A DNA stretch of 64,000 nucleotides from Tupaia tana (GCA_026018925.1 JAKSZU010000005.1:82015398-82079397); one strand, 5' to 3'; shown: positions 21,545 to 33,477, counted from the first letter of the stretch. The notes: generated from the letters alone by a model not told the origin. Translations and numbers: made by a program.

Positions 21545-23480
21545 ACAGAAAATAACCTATAGTATCATACTAGAAAGTAGATAAAATGACCAATTACATA
21601 TGAACACCTACAGAATCCACCATAGAACTCTTGGATGTGATAAATAGATGCAGTAAAGCTACAGAATACAAAATCAATATGCAAAATATGCAGTTTTGCT
21701 ATGCATCAGTCATGTGTGACCTGAGACAGAAAGTAATCTAATTTACCATAACCACAAAAAAGTCTACAATACCTAAACATAAATCTAACTAAGGAAATGA
21801 AAGTTATATACAATAAAAACTTAAAAAATAAAGGGAAAAATTGGAAAAAATACAAAAATAATTAAACAACAACAAAAAAAACCTTCATGGAATGGAAGAA
21901 TCTATTTAGTTAATATTTTGATACAATTCAGAATAATTTCTTAATTCAATGAAATTCCTATAAGAATAGAGGAAACATTCTTCAAGGAAATGGGAATCAT
22001 AATTAAATTTTTCCAGAATCACAAAAAAGCCAGTCTTGCCCAAGCAATACTATGCAAAAAGAAAACAAATAAATAAATAAAGTTGGATGCATCACACTAA
22101 CAGACTTCAAAATATATTACAGAACCATTGTAAATAAAACAGCATGGTACTAGCACAAAAACAGACACCTAGACTAGTGAAACTAAACTTCTATCTCTCA
22201 TCATTTACAATAATAAAAACAAAATGAATTGTAAACATAAACATAAACCACAGAACTATAAAACTATTTAAGGAAAGTTTTAGAAAAACACTTCAAGATT
22301 TAGAAATAGGTAAAGATTTCTTAAATAAGATCCTTAAAACTCAGGCAACAATGCTATGAACAGACAAGTGATACAAGTAAGAGTATATCAAGCTAAAAAG
22401 TTTTAGCATAGGAAAAATACAAAACAAACAAACAGAAAACAAACAAATAAAATACATAGATAGTCAACTTATAGAATGGGAGAAAATATTTGCAAACTAT
22501 CTTCTGATACGGAATTGATGACCAGAATACATAAGGAACTCAACCAGCTCACATGCACACACATAAAAAGCCAATAATCTAATTTTAAAATAGAAAATCT
22601 CACCAAATAGACAACTTGCAAAAGAAGACATAAAAATCAATTAAAAACATAGGAAAACATGGTCAATATATCTTTTATTAAGGTAAATACCAATGAAAAC
22701 CACAATGAGGTATTACCTAACTCTAGTTACAATGGCTGTGATAAAAAATTTTAAAAAAAGGCAGACTCCCAAATGCTAGGAAGGTAATAGAGAAAAAGAT
22801 ACACTCAGGCACTGCAGGTGGAAATGTAAAGTAGTACAACCACTATGGTAAACAATATAGAGGTTACATGAACATCTGAAAACAGAAGTATCCTTTGAAC
22901 CAGTGATCCCACTCTCGGGCATTTACCCAAAGGGCAGGAAATCACTCTGTCAGGGAGACATTTGCACATTCATATTTATTGCAGCATTTTCCACAATATC
23001 TAAGATCTAAGTGCTAAAAAATTGATGAACAGATTAAGAAAATGAGGCACATACAGATAATGGAATTCTACTCAACCATAAAATAAACAATAATATTCCA
23101 TCATTTGGCATAAAGTGGACACATCTAAAGATGTAATGCTAGGTTAAATAACCATACTGTGAAAGACAAATTCTGTATGTTTGTACTTAATACATATCAA
23201 ATATCTGCACTCTATGGTGGAAACTGAAGGACTATAGATGGTATAGATGTAGTGAGAATTAAGACCGATACCAGAAACTGCAACAAGGGGAAAGTTGAGG
23301 AGTCAGAGGAATAACATTGTACCACAAGAGACTATAAACAGTCTTTGCCAACCTAATATATATATATCTAAAACAAAAAGCAAAAACCAAGCTAGTAGGG
23401 CATCAAGTATAACCAACATAATGTAATGTTCAATACTGAACATGCTGAATATGTTTATATCTTTAATTTGTTCATTATGG
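21545..23480 (+). mobile_element. L1, sense: ORF2 C-terminal region and 3' UTR, decayed
   Basis: In order: AAGCTACAGAATACAAAATC (about 21656), TTGGATGCATCACACTAACA (22083), AAACAGCATGGTACTAGCAC (22137), GGAGAAAATATTTGCAAACT (22480), ACCACAATGAGGTATTACCT (22697), ATCCCACTCTCGGGCATTTA (22906), ATGGAATTCTACTCAACCAT (23060). These are the landmarks of the L1 ORF2 end followed by 3' UTR. The 5' end is truncated at about 21545. Many stops and A-rich insertions mean no protein can be made. Confidence 0.88.
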
Positions 23481-24044
23481 GAAACTACTCAGAGAAATAC
23501 ATGCTGATGTTATTTTTTCTGAAATGTAATATCATATTTTTAAGAAGTCTTTCTTGCATATCTGCACTATTTTTAATTGTTCTGAATTATATTTTTCATT
23601 AAGCAAAGCAACAGCAATAATATAATTGTTACCAAAAATACACAAATAACAATTAAAAATCTATAAAACTCTTATCTAAGGAGACAAAATATCTAGCCTA
23701 ACATTTTCTTTATGAAGAATACTGCTATTATCTACTAATCTACTTTTATTTCCTTATTCAAAAAAATGCAATACTAAAACGCACATAAATGTTACTCAAA
23801 TAGAAAGATATCTAATGATGATAATGTGTATGGTAATATCCTTGATTTGATTGACCTGCACTGCATGCATGCTGAGAAAAATTTGTTGGAAGCTGTAAAC
23901 ATGTACAATGATTACATGTAAGTAAAAAAAAAGGAAAGAAAAAATCGAAAATGTATCATAAAAATAGTACGAATATTATGCATTTAGGACAAAGTCAATT
24001 GTTATTTGACTTCTTCCAAAATATTTACTTTCTTAAGTACAAAT
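23481..24044. other. AT-rich DNA, nothing recognised
   Basis: May contain the last part of the preceding L1 3' UTR. No other signal. Confidence 0.4.
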
Positions 24045-24417
24045 ATCTTAGTGCTTTGGGGCTGTTGTAACAAAATACTATAAAGTGAATATCTTATAAA
24101 CAAAATGATTTTATTTCTTCCAGACATGGAAGTAAAAACTCAAGATCAATGAGCTGACAAATTCCTTATCTTTAGTGGGATTGTTTTCTGCTTCATTGAC
24201 GACACCTCCTTGCTGTGTCCTCACATGGTAGAATAGGATATGAAAGCTCTGAGAGACCTCTATTTTATTCTAAAGACATTAAACCCACTTATGACTCTTC
24301 CTCCATCACTGCTTAATCATTTTCCAAAGGCCATCTCCTAGTATCAGCACATTGCTGATTAGGTTTCAACATATGAAATTTGAGGACACACAGACATTCA
24401 GATCATAGTAACAAATG
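24045..24417 (-). mobile_element. MaLR LTR (MLT1/MST-like), solo, antisense
   Basis: TTGGGGCTGTTGTAACAAAA, then TGCTGTGTCCTCACATGGTA, TTCCAAAGGCCATCTCCTAG and GTTTCAACATATGAAATTTG, ending CAGATCATAGTAAC. This is the reverse of the MaLR LTR consensus. No internal region is attached. Confidence 0.85.
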
Positions 24418-24565
24418 TTTTTGTTTTTGAAATAGAAGAATACCAGTATATGTCAAATCAGAATATGTCACTTTGGCATAAGAATTTTTTTTCAAGGAAT
24501 GCTTTCTTTATTTATTAGCATCTAATAATTTGGGGATTTCATAAAAAAATGAATATTTCTTTTTT

Positions 24566-24679
24566 TAATTTTATTATTTTAATTTATTTTATACACTCAA
24601 TCACTGTACATCTCTACAGCTTATAAAATGAATTTACCCAACATGAATATGAATGCACATCCCACCAGTCCAATTGAAG

Positions 24680-24682
<3 letters not shown>
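24566..24682 (-). mobile_element. Lineage-type L1 3' end, antisense, short
   Basis: ACACTCAATCACTGTACATC, then AATTTACCCAACATGAATAT and CACCAGTCCAATTGAAGATT, homologous to 14530-14620. It runs into a microsatellite. Confidence 0.75.
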
Positions 24683-24727
<45 letters not shown>

Positions 24728-24730
24728 ACA

Positions 24731-24761
<31 letters not shown>

Positions 24762-24768
24762 TCACACA
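24683..24768. repeat. (TA)n(CA)n microsatellite
   Basis: About 20 TA units followed by interrupted CA units. It replaces the rest of the L1 3' UTR. Confidence 0.95.
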
Positions 24769-25039
24769 CCTACAATCTCCATACTCCTATTATTTGCTTA
24801 AAGGAAGGATATAAATTATAAATATTTTTCCTTCCATTTTTTACCAGGAAGAACAGAAGTCAATCAGAGGAGACAACAGTAGAGACATGAGGCCAGGGAA
24901 AACAGCAGAGAAAGTTAGACGGCAGTCCTTGCTAAATCTTTTCATGGTATTTTCTCACAATTGCCTTCCCTAGATGCTCAAAGTCCTTTTCCTTTGTCTA
25001 ATGACTTCTCTACAAATGTATTATTCTTTTGTTAAGACA

Positions 25040-25275
25040 TTCTCGGCTAGGGTAGTCACCATTACAGTGGGAAAGCACAATGCTCTGTGAGGTAGTCCTA
25101 CATAGGGAAGCTCCTGGTCCAAGTCTGGAGTCCTCCTGAGTATAGCAGGTGCATGTGGAGCCATGATCTGGCAATGGCTGAAAACTGGAGGTAGACAGTG
25201 GTGTCAGAACTATTTTACGGGTGCTCTTTCTCTCTCTCTGTTTCTCTTGCTCATCTAATAAATAAATCAGTTAAC
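25040..25275 (+). mobile_element. Third-group SINE, diverged
   Basis: AGGGTAGTCACCATTACAGT, then GGTCCAAGTCTGGAGTCC, a CT-rich segment and ATCTAATAAATAAATCAG. The CT-rich end matches 32870-32945. The body differs from the long form. Confidence 0.4.
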
Positions 25276-25799
25276 TTAAAAATGGTATTAACCACAAGTT
25301 CTAGCTACCTTTTTGGGTTATACTCTCATGTATAATTGATGCCTATGTTAATACACTTCAGTTTATATTTTTCTTGTTCTGCTTTTTATCACTCTAATTT
25401 GCAAGGGCCAGACAATAAACCTAAGAGATGTAGAGAAAAAAAAAAAAAAAACTTCTAATATTTTATATTAAAAAAACAACCAAAATAACAATAAATCAAT
25501 GACAACGGCAATAAAACAAAACATGAAAAGGAGGTATCTCTTCTTCAATCTGACAAATCCTCAGTGAGGCATAAGTTTAAATCTTTTTATAAAGGTTAAA
25601 TATTAATAGCAGTAACATCAGCAGGTAGTTACTTAAATATTATTGCCAAGGAGAGAGCACAATAGTGATTTTTTATGGTTATTGCCTTGTGTCTTCTCTT
25701 TACAAGCCTTTTCAGAGAGAGACAGAGAGAAGGAAGAGTGCTACTCAATGGGAGACATTAGGAGTTAGGAAAAAAATCTATTTAAAAACACAAGTTCTG
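25263..25799. other. AT-rich DNA, nothing recognised
   Basis: A short A-run at 25436-25451. No other feature. Confidence 0.4.
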
Positions 25800-26110
25800 G
25801 GCCAGTCCATGGCATGCTGGTTATAGTGGGTAGATCTCACTGATTCAAATCCAAAACGTGGGTGGGAAAAGGCAGAAGGCGAAAAGGAGGGGATCAAGGT
25901 GGAAAAACAAAAGGAAGCAAAATATACTAGAAGCACAAAAGAAAGGAAAAAAAAAACACACACCAAGTACATATATATGTGTTTTCAAAATCTGTAAGGA
26001 AGGAGAAATATAGGAGAAGGGATTATAGCATGAATATTGCATCTGTGGATGGGGTGCTTTCTCACTCTCTATAATAAGCACATGTACCCTATGTCAAATT
26101 AAAAAAAAAA
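25800..26110 (+). mobile_element. tRNA-derived SINE, long form, with A/G-rich insertion
   Basis: GGGCCAGTCCATGGCATGCTGG, then GATTCAAATCCAAAACGTGG, an A/G-rich insertion of about 100 bp (25860-25955), then GAGAAGGGATTATAGCATG and the end GTACCCTATGTCAAATT. Confidence 0.7.
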
Positions 26111-26525
26111 GACACAAATCCCATGCAACTGTGGATAAAACTTCTATTATAATTATTAGTACTTGTTTACCTTACCTATAGTATCTCAATTAATATTTAC
26201 AAAAAATCATGTGTTCAGTATTATCGCTGTGAGATATCATGTAGTTAGGAAACTTAGTCACAATTACTTAACTAGTATGTGACAGAGCTATGATTTTATT
26301 CTCTGTCAGATGAATACAAATCAAAGTTGTAAGACTGTACAACTTTCATTGATAAGAATTTTTTATTGCCTCTGTAGGAGAGGAAAATATTTTTCCTTCT
26401 ACATTATAGGTTCAATGACTGGGATCTCAGAATCAAACTGACAAAACAAAAAAGCAAACGAAAAATAGGTTTAATTATGTAAGTATGCACAGGAGTTTAT
26501 GAAGAAAAACATGTAGCCCATGGTG

Positions 26526-26735
26526 GCAGGCCGGGTGGTGTGCTCATGCCTGGCTCTGGAGCGCTTGAGGGCCTCAGGTTTGGATCTAGGTTGACGTGCA
26601 CATGTTGGTTGCACCTGTGCTCAACTCTGATCTTAGTTGAGTGACAGGCTGAGGAAAGGAATTACACCATAGGAAGGCCTTATCAGGTGAACCTGTATCT
26701 CTCTCTCTTTTATATGAAAGACAGTTAAAAAATAT
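26526..26735 (+). mobile_element. Separate tRNA-like SINE candidate
   Basis: GGCAGGCCGGGTGGTGTGCTC, then a B-box-like GGTTTGGATCTAGG at about 26577 and a CT-rich end with A-rich tail. The head does not match the other SINEs and is unusually GC-rich for this window. Confidence 0.35.
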
Positions 26736-26744
26736 TTTTTGGTT

Positions 26745-26900
26745 TTGGCTGGTGGTATGGTAATCAGGGCACTGGACTTTCACATAGCTGTCTATGATTT
26801 GAGTCCCAAATCTGGTGGCTTACTTTCTCACTTTTCCTCTCTCTCTCCCTCTCTGTCTCTCTCTGGTGAGTTCATGTGCCCTATAGCAAATAAAAAATAA
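26745..26900 (+). mobile_element. tRNA-derived SINE, short form
   Basis: GGCTGGTGGTATGGTAATCAG, then GATTTGAGTCCCAAATCTGG, CT-rich run and GTGCCCTATAGCAAATA. Confidence 0.88.
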
Positions 26901-27077
26901 CAAAGAAATAAAATGGCTCTTAAATTTTTTAAATAAATAAAAAAGAATAATTTTATGAAAAGGAGAAGAAAGTAAAGGGTGACTTGAGGAGGCAGTCAGA
27001 TGTGTTAGTCCTTATGGAAAAAATAACGTGGAATGTTGTTTAACATAGACCACCATATCTAGTTTTATTTATTTATT

Positions 27078-27326
27078 GAGAGGTTTTTGTTATAATGTGC
27101 GTGTGCTCACCAGAAAGGCAGAGAGAGACAGAGAGACAGAAAGCAAGAAATCACCCCCCAGGGGGGATGGCCACGCCGCAATCCCTTCTCCTTCATTCTC
27201 CTCTCGGGATCTTGGGCATGCACGTACACGCACCCGGCATGAGTTTAAGCGCTGGGTCTGGGACTTAAACTGCAGTTGACTACATGGGAGTCTAGTGACA
27301 TAGCCATTATGCCAACGGCTGGTCCC
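27078..27326 (-). mobile_element. tRNA-derived SINE, long form
   Basis: GAGAGGTTTTTGTTATAATG to CCAACGGCTGGTCCC. TTTTATTTATT flanks it on both sides. The middle is CpG-rich. Confidence 0.93.
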
Positions 27327-27329
27327 AAT

Positions 27330-27445
27330 TTTATTTATTCATTTACTTATTTATTTATCCCATGATTAAGAAACGGAAAAAGAGACATAGACAGAGATAC
27401 AGACATTCCCAATGAGATCCTCCTCGTATCACATACTATTGACAC
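27330..27445 (-). mobile_element. Third-group SINE fragment
   Basis: AGAGACATAGACAGAGATAC, then AGACATTCCCAATGAGATCC resembles the 35860-35895 region. It is truncated. Confidence 0.3.
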
Positions 27446-28399
27446 CTATGAATTTTGAGTATATTTTACTAGCAAAATTTAGTGTTATAAGTCTGAATTT
27501 GAAAAGAAAATGACAAGGTAAACAAAATAGGAATAAAAGCCTCTCAGATAAAAAGAAGACAGGACAATATTTCTAGTAGGGGCATGCCTTTTTGTTGTTG
27601 TTTGTAGAATAATATCATTTTAATAAAGCGACACGGTCTGTTATTCCTTTGAGAATATATCTTTGAGTCTATATCAATGACCTTTGAGGATAAAGCAAAA
27701 GGCAGAGCAGGTTCTCAGTGTTGTATCCTGTGAGCTTTAGGAGACAAATGGTAGATAAATATTCAAGCGGTGGACAAGAAAGGTTAAAGGTAGGAGAGAA
27801 GAGACAGATATTTTCAAAATTAGATGGTCCCTGGGGATTTCAATGCCTTCCTCTAAAGTCATATACTCAGAGCAATAACCTGATGTGGAGAGGAACTGAG
27901 ATAAATAACCTAGTTTATCTACAACTAGGATGTGACTAGGCAGATCTGAAAATATGTGTGCAGTGACATTCTCAAAAAGCTGACAGATTCAGGGAATAGA
28001 ATGAGAAAAAAATATATATATCCTGGTTCTACATTATGTCCCAATGATGGAATAAATCAAAACTGGACAGAAAGTGGACTTCAGGCTAATACCATCAAAA
28101 CTCACTACATTAACATTATTAGATAACATATTGCACTACTCTATTGTTAATTTATTTCTATTAATCCTCAGGCAATTCTAGGGAGATTTCTTCATCATAC
28201 TCATTTCCAAATGGCAGACTTATCTACTAAAAAGTATTTAGTTATAAAGTATGTTTATTAAGTACTAGGGTGTGAATTAAAATTCACTATCATGTTCAAC
28301 ACATGTGTTTACACAATTCTACATTAAGGAGAATCAACTCTTAATATTTGGATTTTTTTTTAAAAAGAAAGATCAGGTTCTAATTTCTATTATAAGCTT
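27446..28399. other. AT-rich DNA, nothing recognised
   Basis: 27700-27950 is somewhat less AT-rich and open on the plus strand for 73 codons, but without a recognisable protein. Confidence 0.45.
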
Positions 28400-28565
28400 A
28401 TTTTCTGTTTTTTTTTATTTTACTGTATTTTTAATTGTTTTATATTACATTTAATTCCATATATCTTTACCACTTATAAAATTTATTTTTCCAGCATAAT
28501 TAGCATGCATATCAGTCAAGATAAAGATATTACTATACACAGCAGCAGCAGCAAATAGCTTTCAT
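28400..28565 (-). mobile_element. Lineage-type L1 3' end, antisense, variant B
   Basis: CATATATCTTTACCACTTAT, then GCATGCATATCAGTCAAGAT and AAGATATTACTATACACAGC. Closest to the copy at 59598-59760. Confidence 0.7.
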
Positions 28566-28631
28566 TTTTTCAGATTATTATATTTTTATTTTATTTTTAT
28601 TCTTCTTATTATTATTACTTTTTTGGGGGGA

Positions 28632-28879
28632 AAGGTTTTTGCTATAGGGCACATACGCTCACCAGAAAGACAGAGAGAGACAGAGAGACAGAAAGTGAGA
28701 AATCACCCCCCGGGGGGATGGCCACGCCACAATCCCTTCTCCTCCATTCTCCTCTCAGAATGTTGGGCACACACGCACACGTGCCCGGCGTGAGTTTTAA
28801 GCCACCGGGTCCGGGACGTGAACCGTGGTCGACTACATGGGAGTCCAGCAACATAGCCATTACGCTAACTGCTGGTCCC
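28632..28879 (-). mobile_element. tRNA-derived SINE, long form, fairly young
   Basis: AAAGGTTTTTGCTATAGGGC to GCTAACTGCTGGTCCC. The B box reversed is GGTTCACGTCC. It sits in the T-rich junction between two L1 3' ends, with TATTCTTATTATT-like sequence on both sides. Confidence 0.93.
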
Positions 28880-28884
28880 TCTAT

Positions 28885-29190
28885 TCTTATTATTTTTTTA
28901 AACATTCAATTGCTATATAACATTTGACTTGTAAAGAGAATTTACCCAATATGAAATATGCCCAGCTGAGGATACTATACATGTTATCAACAGGTTATAA
29001 ATCCTCTCTGTGTCCCACAAATATCATGTCTTTATTTTTTCTCCCTGATTTCCTTCTCTATAATCCTCCATTCTCTCCCCACTCCTGTTCCACACGAACT
29101 TCACCATCCGTAACTATTTTCACTGCTTTTATTTATTCCAATATTTCAATCTCTATCATAGAGTACAGATATTAGTTATATATTTTCAAC
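28885..29190 (-). mobile_element. Lineage-type L1 3' end, antisense
   Basis: ACATTCAATTGCTATATAAC, then AATTTACCCAATATGAAATA, TGTGTCCCACAAATATCATG and AATCTCTATCATAGAGTACA. Colinear with 14505-14820. Confidence 0.75.
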
Positions 29191-29234
29191 ATTTTTACCA
29201 GTGTTTTCATTTCCTTTCTAGAGTTGACCAAAAA

Positions 29235-29494
29235 AAGAATTGACTTATATTTGTTACAGAGTGCATACACACTCTGTACACAAAAACAGAGAGAGAAAAA
29301 GAAGGAAGATCAGAAAGCATTCTCCAGGGGATTTGGCCATAATGCAGTTCATCTTCTCTACTCTCCTTTCAAAATTTTGGGCATGGACACAGATATAACC
29401 AGCAAATTTTTCAAGCCACTGTGTCCAGGTTCTAACTATGCAGTTGGTCATATGGGATCCAGCCGTCTTAACCTCCATACCACCTGCTGGCCCT
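29235..29494 (-). mobile_element. tRNA-derived SINE, long form, old
   Basis: GTTACAGAGTGCATACACAC to CATACCACCTGCTGGCCC. Imperfect flanking repeat CTAGAGTTGA at about 29219 and CTGGAGTTGA at about 29493. Confidence 0.85.
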
Positions 29495-29839
29495 GGAGTT
29501 GAGAAATTTTGAGATCTCCACTTGACCATTTTCATTGATATCACCCAACTTTGCTTTGCTTTTGTCAGCAAGTTTTGGCAAGGCTGCTCCATAAATTCAT
29601 TTTATGAAAATAGTGGTCTCTCCTCACCTTCAAGTGAGCAGTTCTGAGACCACCAGTGGATTTCTGAAATTGTGGCTAGTACTGAAGCATAGACTATGTT
29701 TGTTTATTTGTTTTCCTATACATGTATGTCTCTGGTAAAACCTAGTTTATAAATTAGGATATTAAATGGTTGATGACAATATAGTGTAATAAGTTATTGA
29801 ATAAAACATCTCTTTTTCTCAGAAAATATTTTTAACAAG

Positions 29840-30045
29840 ATTACATTTTTGAGAAAGAAAGAGGGAGGAAGACACAAGTACCCTCTAAGACTCTCACACT
29901 ACAATTCTCTTTCCCTCATCTTTTCATCTGTTCCAGCTAGCCAAAATCACAGTCACATAGGTACCTGGTGTACGAAACTGATCTGGGAACCAAATCTCAA
30001 TCTTACATATGGTTTTAACCATTCCAGAACATTGTGACCCTGCTG
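29840..30045 (-). mobile_element. Third-group SINE, diverged
   Basis: AGAAAGAGGGAGGAAGACAC, then CTCACACTACAATTCTCTTT and AACCATTCCAGAACATTG. Weakly similar to 61590-61797. Confidence 0.35.
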
Positions 30046-30903
30046 CACCACAATGACTGGACTATCTCTCATAGTGACTTCTACTACTGTAGATAACCAA
30101 GATGGGGAGGAGGAAGGTGGGGGGGGAACACACACATAGGTGAGGGAAATTATTATCTAAATATTATGCTTTGAAATCCTCACATTTTTCTTTCCATTTT
30201 AAAATGAGATGTGTCATTCTAAAATTTAGAACCTCATATATACATATTTTTTAATTTTTCAAATATCTTTAACTGTGTATTTGAAAACATATTCATCTCT
30301 TTCATAGTTAAGTTTCTTTTAATGACTTTCTTAAGCACCTGTTCTTAAGTACCTGCCCTTAAGTACCTCCTTTACTTAATTCTCTTAAATTTAAACTTAG
30401 TATTCATAGAAATTTCCCATTACAATTTACCTATTTTAATGACTTAGCTTATTCTACAATGCTAGCAGATTACATATTTTTCTTCCTAAATAATAATATG
30501 AATTTATAATAATAGAGATATATTCACTCATCACATTTGAGTCATTAATATATAAAATGCCCATTTGTCGGGATAAAAATATAAAAGCTGAACTCTTATA
30601 AAAGACAACATCAAATTGGAGAAAAAAGATGTGCAATATGTCATTGCAGTAGATCATGTAAAATGAGAAAGTAGTAACTCAGAAAAAAAAAAAAAAACTA
30701 GAAATATAAAGTTTTAAAGAACCAATACATAAAATCAACTTTACCTAAAATTTTAAGAATTGATATAATTTAGCCATACTTAAAAATGGTGTGTGTATTT
30801 ATCAATTTGTGTGCACATATTTTTATATGTATAAATTTGCTTGGGTTAAGGTAAGGGCATCATTATAAACACAATATTTAGTAAAATGTCTTTTATCTTT
30901 TTC
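30046..30903. other. AT-rich DNA, nothing recognised
   Basis: Two near repeats of CTTAAGTACCT at about 30333-30370. No other structure. Confidence 0.45.
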
Positions 30904-31145
30904 AGGTTTCTGCCATAGGGCACATGTGTTTACAAGAGAAAGAGATAAAGTGAGAGGGAAAATGAGAAATCACTCCGGAGAAGGGATGGCCTTGCGTAAC
31001 CCTTTCTCTTCCGGTCTCCTCTTGGGATTTTGGGCATGAACACACATGTACCCACTGTGAATTTCAAGCCACCATGTTCAGGACTCACACTGTAGTCAGC
31101 CCTGTGGGAGTCCAGTGTCTAAACCACCATGCCACCTTTTGGTCC
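30904..31145 (-). mobile_element. tRNA-derived SINE, long form
   Basis: CAGGTTTCTGCCATAGGGCA to CATGCCACCTTTTGGTCCC. Intermediate divergence. Confidence 0.9.
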
Positions 31146-31983
31146 CAGAAAAATATCATTTACTCATTGTCTCAATTGTTTATGGCTGGATACATGGGAA
31201 AATTAGGTTATCTTGCAAAAACAAAACAAAACAAGACAAAAACAAACAAACAAAAAAACATACATTTTACATTATTATAGAGAAAACCTAATTAATAAAA
31301 ATAAAGCTATATAAATGTCTTATTAAATATTTAAAGATAGGAATAGGTATATCTCTGACCAGTAAAGTTCCTGGTAAGATTGTTTGATTAACAGTTTTAT
31401 TTATTTACTTACTTTTACTATTCAAAGCATTTCTATTTCACAGAATAACCTCTGTATTTAACATATTTGTTGTTATAATTTTATTAGAAAGGAGTTGTTC
31501 TCAATTTGTGCCTTCCTGCCCAGGTATGACCCCCTGGTGATATCGTTTGAAAACCTAATTCCCGTACAGCAATGAGTCAAGGGTCAAACATGGGAAGCAT
31601 GCCAACATCCCCGGTGTTGCAGTTACAATTCACGTCAAGGAGAGAGAGAAGAGATCAGAGTGAAAAATGAACTCAGTAATTTTAATGGAAAAGCTAAATT
31701 TGAGTACTTGAATTGTTAGTGTTATATGGGTCAGACCATGTTTTGTTCAGGTAGCACAGAAGTAGAATTGATAGATCTGATTTCTGTTTTCACTAGAAAC
31801 CAATTTTCACATATTTATCTGGATGTATTTCTGAGAATACAAAATTTGGAAATAAGATATTGTCATCTTGATAAATTTGCTCTGTGAATTTAAAACAAAC
31901 TTTTGCGTATTATTAAACTCAATTATTTATACGTATTGGGATGACTTAAGTACCTCTATACCTTTGGTAAACTTTTATATATA

Positions 31984-32031
<48 letters not shown>

Positions 32032-32156
32032 AAACAGTATTATGAAAAAATATTGTTTAATGGTTGCTGTATACTGTAAAGATATATGTGATTAAATGTA
32101 AATTAAAATAAAAAATAATTTTAATCACCATATATATATATATAAATATATGGTTT
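31146..32156. other. AT-rich DNA with a (TA)n tract
   Basis: 31490-31660 is less AT-rich and may be an old repeat I cannot name. (TA)n tracts lie at 31976-32028 and 32132-32152. Confidence 0.5.
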
Positions 32157-32400
32157 TAGGGATCAGCAGGTGGCATGATAGTTAAGATGCTAAATCCCAC
32201 GTGGATAATTCTGTGGCTAAAGTCCTGGACCTGCTGACATGAAAAATACACCAGATGCTTGCGCATGCATGCCCAAAATCCTGGGAGGAGAACAGAACAG
32301 AGGAAATTTTGGCATACCCATCGTCTCCATCGTCTTCCCTCTCTCTTGTATTTCTCTCTGGCAAGTGCATACGCTTTATGGGACAAATCTAAAAAAGTAA
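32157..32400 (+). mobile_element. tRNA-derived SINE, long form, old
   Basis: GGGATCAGCAGGTGGCATGA, then GCGCATGCATGCCCAAAATC and the end CGCTTTATGGGACAAATC. Confidence 0.88.
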
Positions 32401-32420
32401 AATAAATAAAAATAACTTTA

Positions 32421-32945
32421 TGGGGGCCAGATAATGGCCACATGCTTTTTTTATTTTTTTTGAGAGATTTTTGCTATAGGGTGTGCGCTCTCACCAGAGA
32501 GACAGAGAGAGAGAGAGACAGAGAGACAGAAAGCAAGAAATCACCCCCCAAAGGGAATGGCCACGCTGCAATCCCTTCTCCTCCGTTCTCCTCTCAGGAT
32601 CTTTGGCACGCATGCACACATGCCCAGGGTGAGTTTAAGCCACCGGGTCCAGGACTTGAACTGCGGTCAACTACATGGGAGTCCAATGACATAGCCATTA
32701 CGCTAACTGCTTGTCCCTTGGACACAATGCTTTATGAACTGACCAACATAGGAAAGCTAGAATCATATCTCAGATCTCTCTAAGTACACTGAGCCCACGA
32801 GTGCTCACCATACAGAACTGTCTAACAATTGGGGGGTGGTCATTCATGGCATGCCCTAGTGGGAGTGCTTTCTCTTTGTCTCTTTGTCTCTCTCTCTCTC
32901 TTTCTGTCCCTCTTGCTTATTGAAGACATAAATACATAAACTTAA
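32421..32945 (+). mobile_element. Third-group SINE, interrupted by a long-form SINE
   Basis: Head GGGGGCCAGATAATGGCCACA at 32421-32441. The body continues at about 32718 (ACACAATGCTTTATGAACTG) and ends in a CT-rich stretch with GCTTATTGAAGACATAAATA. The two parts flank 32446-32717. Confidence 0.5.
32446..32717 (-). mobile_element. tRNA-derived SINE, long form, nested
   Basis: GAGAGATTTTTGCTATAGGG to GCTAACTGCTTGTCCC. Flanking repeat CACATGCTTT (left) and CACAATGCTTT (right). Confidence 0.92.
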
Positions 32946-32964
32946 AAAAGATTAACTATAAAAC

Positions 32965-33150
32965 TTATTTTATTTTATACGTTTAATCACTATACATCAC
33001 TTAGCTTACAAAGATAATTTACCCAACATGAAACATACCTCACTCCAGTCCAGTTGAGAATGCTATATACATTATCATCCAGAGGTAATAAACCATTTCT
33101 GTGTCTCACAAATGTCTTGCCTCTCTATTTTTCTACCTATTTTTTTAGCT
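32965..33150 (-). mobile_element. Lineage-type L1 3' end, antisense
   Basis: CGTTTAATCACTATACATCA, then AATTTACCCAACATGAAACA, CAGTCCAGTTGAGAATGCTA and CTGTGTCTCACAAATGTCTT. Confidence 0.78.
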
Positions 33151-33243
33151 AGCCCGATTGCCTAGTGTGTAAGGAAATGAGATCCCAAATGGCCAACCAT
33201 GTAGTTTGAATTCTGGCCCCAGTGGTTTAAAAAACAATTTGGA

Positions 33244-33477
33244 TGGGGGCCAGAAGGTGGTGTGGTAGTTAAAGTGCTGGACTCCCTCATGGCCAACTGC
33301 AGCCAGTAGGAGAATGGAGGGTAAGGGTTTGCCATGTGAACATTCTCCTTGGGAAGTGATTTCTCTCTCTCTCTCTCGCTCTCTCTCTCACTCTGTCTCT
33401 CACTCTCTCTCTCTCTCGCTCTCTCTCTCGCTCTCTCTCTCCCCCTCCCTCTCTGGTGGATGCCTGTATATACTCCA
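33244..33477 (+). mobile_element. tRNA-derived SINE nested, internally deleted
   Basis: GGGGCCAGAAGGTGGTGTGG, then AACTGCAGCCAGTAGGAGAAT: the B box and CpG-rich middle are deleted. The CT-rich part is expanded. Confidence 0.8.
33362..33462. repeat. (TC)n with CGCT interruptions, inside a SINE
   Basis: About 100 bp of CTCTCT with periodic CGCT and CACT. It explains a spurious Arg/Glu-rich frame on the other strand. Confidence 0.95.

Noticed and set aside
21545-23480. Possibly active L1
   Set aside because: 5'-truncated, with many stops and A-rich insertions in ORF2, and no ORF1 in the same element.
31490-31660. Possible old hAT or MER-type relic
   Set aside because: TTGTTCTCAATTTGTGCC hints at such an end, but no matching second terminus or interior could be found.
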